64,000 nt of DNA, from the NCBI GenBank assembly GCA_019321725.1, contig CM033120.1:14104278-14168277 (forward strand), in the 5' to 3' direction. Shown one piece after another: positions 63,302-64,000 of the stretch. The position numbers were made by a program, and so were the translations under genes. Under the pieces are notes generated by a model that searched no databases, was not told the DNA's origin, and saw nothing but the letters and a program-made list of their open reading frames with translations. The stretch comes from Paulownia fortunei (Eukaryota > Streptophyta > Magnoliopsida > Lamiales > Paulowniaceae). Within the stretch, counting starts at the first letter, position 1. Every line of letters starts with the position of its first letter.

Positions 63302-63712
63302 ATGGCTGCAATTCCCCCACCGCCGCCGCAAGTGGCTGTCCACCCGGCGGTGCAGCCGCTATCTTACTTGCTGGGTACGTGGAGAGGACAAGGGGAGGGC
63401 AGTTTTCCCACCATCTCCCCTTTCAAGTACTCCGAGGAGCTTCAATTCTCTCACTCTCCCAACAAGGTACTCTCTTTTTCGTTCTTTCCCCGTTTAATTT
63501 ATACCCTTTTTAAAATTATGGCATAATATAAACGATTTTAAGCTTTGGTTTTTTTTTTTTTATGACTAAAGCCCGTGATAGCTTATTCTTCCAAGACTTG
63601 GAAATTGAACAGCGGAGAACCAATGCACTCTGAGAGTGGGTATTGGCGGCCTAAACTTGATGGCACTATTGAAGTTGTTATTGCTCAGAGCACTGGTCTC
63701 GTTGAAGTCCAG
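63302..63712 (+). CDS. Nitrobindin-like heme protein (5' part)
   Basis: Two exons are visible: 63302-63466 and 63572-63712, coding 102 residues in phase; the rest is beyond the window. The protein starts MAAIPPPPPQ and carries the nitrobindin signature GTWRGQGEG at residues 25-33, followed by FKYSEELQFSHS, YSSKTWKLNSGEPMHSESGY and VEVVIAQSTG-type beta strands of the ten-stranded barrel. The family (UPF0678; At1g79260) binds ferric heme and reacts with nitric oxide or peroxynitrite. The visible part runs through the first strands; the heme-ligating histidine lies further on and cannot be checked. From 63713 to the window end is intron with no coding content. Confidence 0.9.
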
Positions 63713-64000
63713 GTACCCCTGGTTGAATGTTTTAAAGAAATTATCTCTCTGTTGCTATGTCACGGGGTGATGATCCATTGATAAGTCTTAAGTTGGTAGA
63801 TAAAAGTTCGGTGATATACGTATCTATATCCAAGGTTGCAACAATTTGGTGAAAAACGCCAAATTGGTGAAACGTTTGATCCCAATACTAGCACCACAAA
63901 TGATGCTAAAATGGAGTGATGAACAGTGCTGCACTGGCGCAGCACTATGGAGATAGCACTTTTGCGCTAATTCTTTTTCTTCTTCTTTTTTTTTAATAAA

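Noticed and set aside
1..64000. Bacterial-type systems, CRISPR arrays, rRNA or intact tRNA genes
   Set aside because: None seen; repeats present are microsatellites, local duplications and plant transposable elements.

Overview
The window is nuclear DNA from a flowering plant, almost certainly a eudicot. Genes are split into many exons by AT-rich introns with GT/AG borders, intergenic DNA is AT-rich and dotted with small inverted-repeat elements, and every recognisable protein belongs to a plant family. I cannot fix the order or species from the sequence alone. No rRNA gene, intact tRNA gene, CRISPR array or bacterial feature was seen.

Eleven protein genes were reconstructed exon by exon with consistent phases. 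From left to right they are: the 3' part of a MYB-CC factor (PHL7-like, +, 194-1873); a SixA/phosphoglycerate-mutase-like phosphatase (-, 4063-7328); a WD40 protein (+, 9947-15060); a QWRF/EDE1-type microtubule protein (-, 17429-21066); a six-finger CCCH protein of the HUA1 type with a one-base frameshift in exon 1 (+, 23958-33201); the half-size ABC transporter ABCD2 (+, 34100-40685); the root-cap NAC factor SOMBRERO (+, 44369-47047); a DUF212 membrane protein (-, 47943-49974); an NADP-isocitrate dehydrogenase of the peroxisomal type (-, 51487-56286); an AGC1-class AGCVIII kinase (-, 56889-59763, with a 5'UTR intron); and the 5' part of a nitrobindin gene (+, 63302 to the window edge).

The genes do not form a pathway or operon. 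Their order is still informative. From memory, Arabidopsis has HUA1, a DUF212 gene and AGC1.5 side by side on chromosome 3, AGC1.7 beside nitrobindin on chromosome 1, and peroxisomal ICDH beside ABCD2. The window looks like a less fractionated version of these blocks.

The most interesting local structures are: an inverted partial copy of exon 4 of the SixA-like gene just past the 3' end of that gene, which could give a hairpin RNA on read-through; the HUA1 frameshift in a run of six C; a 1.03-kb foldback element and two other inverted-repeat elements in HUA1 introns; short duplications at exon ends in the ICDH and QWRF genes; an Ala-Asn-Leu C-terminus on the peroxisomal-type ICDH; and Asp-Tyr-Asp in place of the usual Asp-Phe-Asp in the kinase. 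I found no clearly new multi-gene system.
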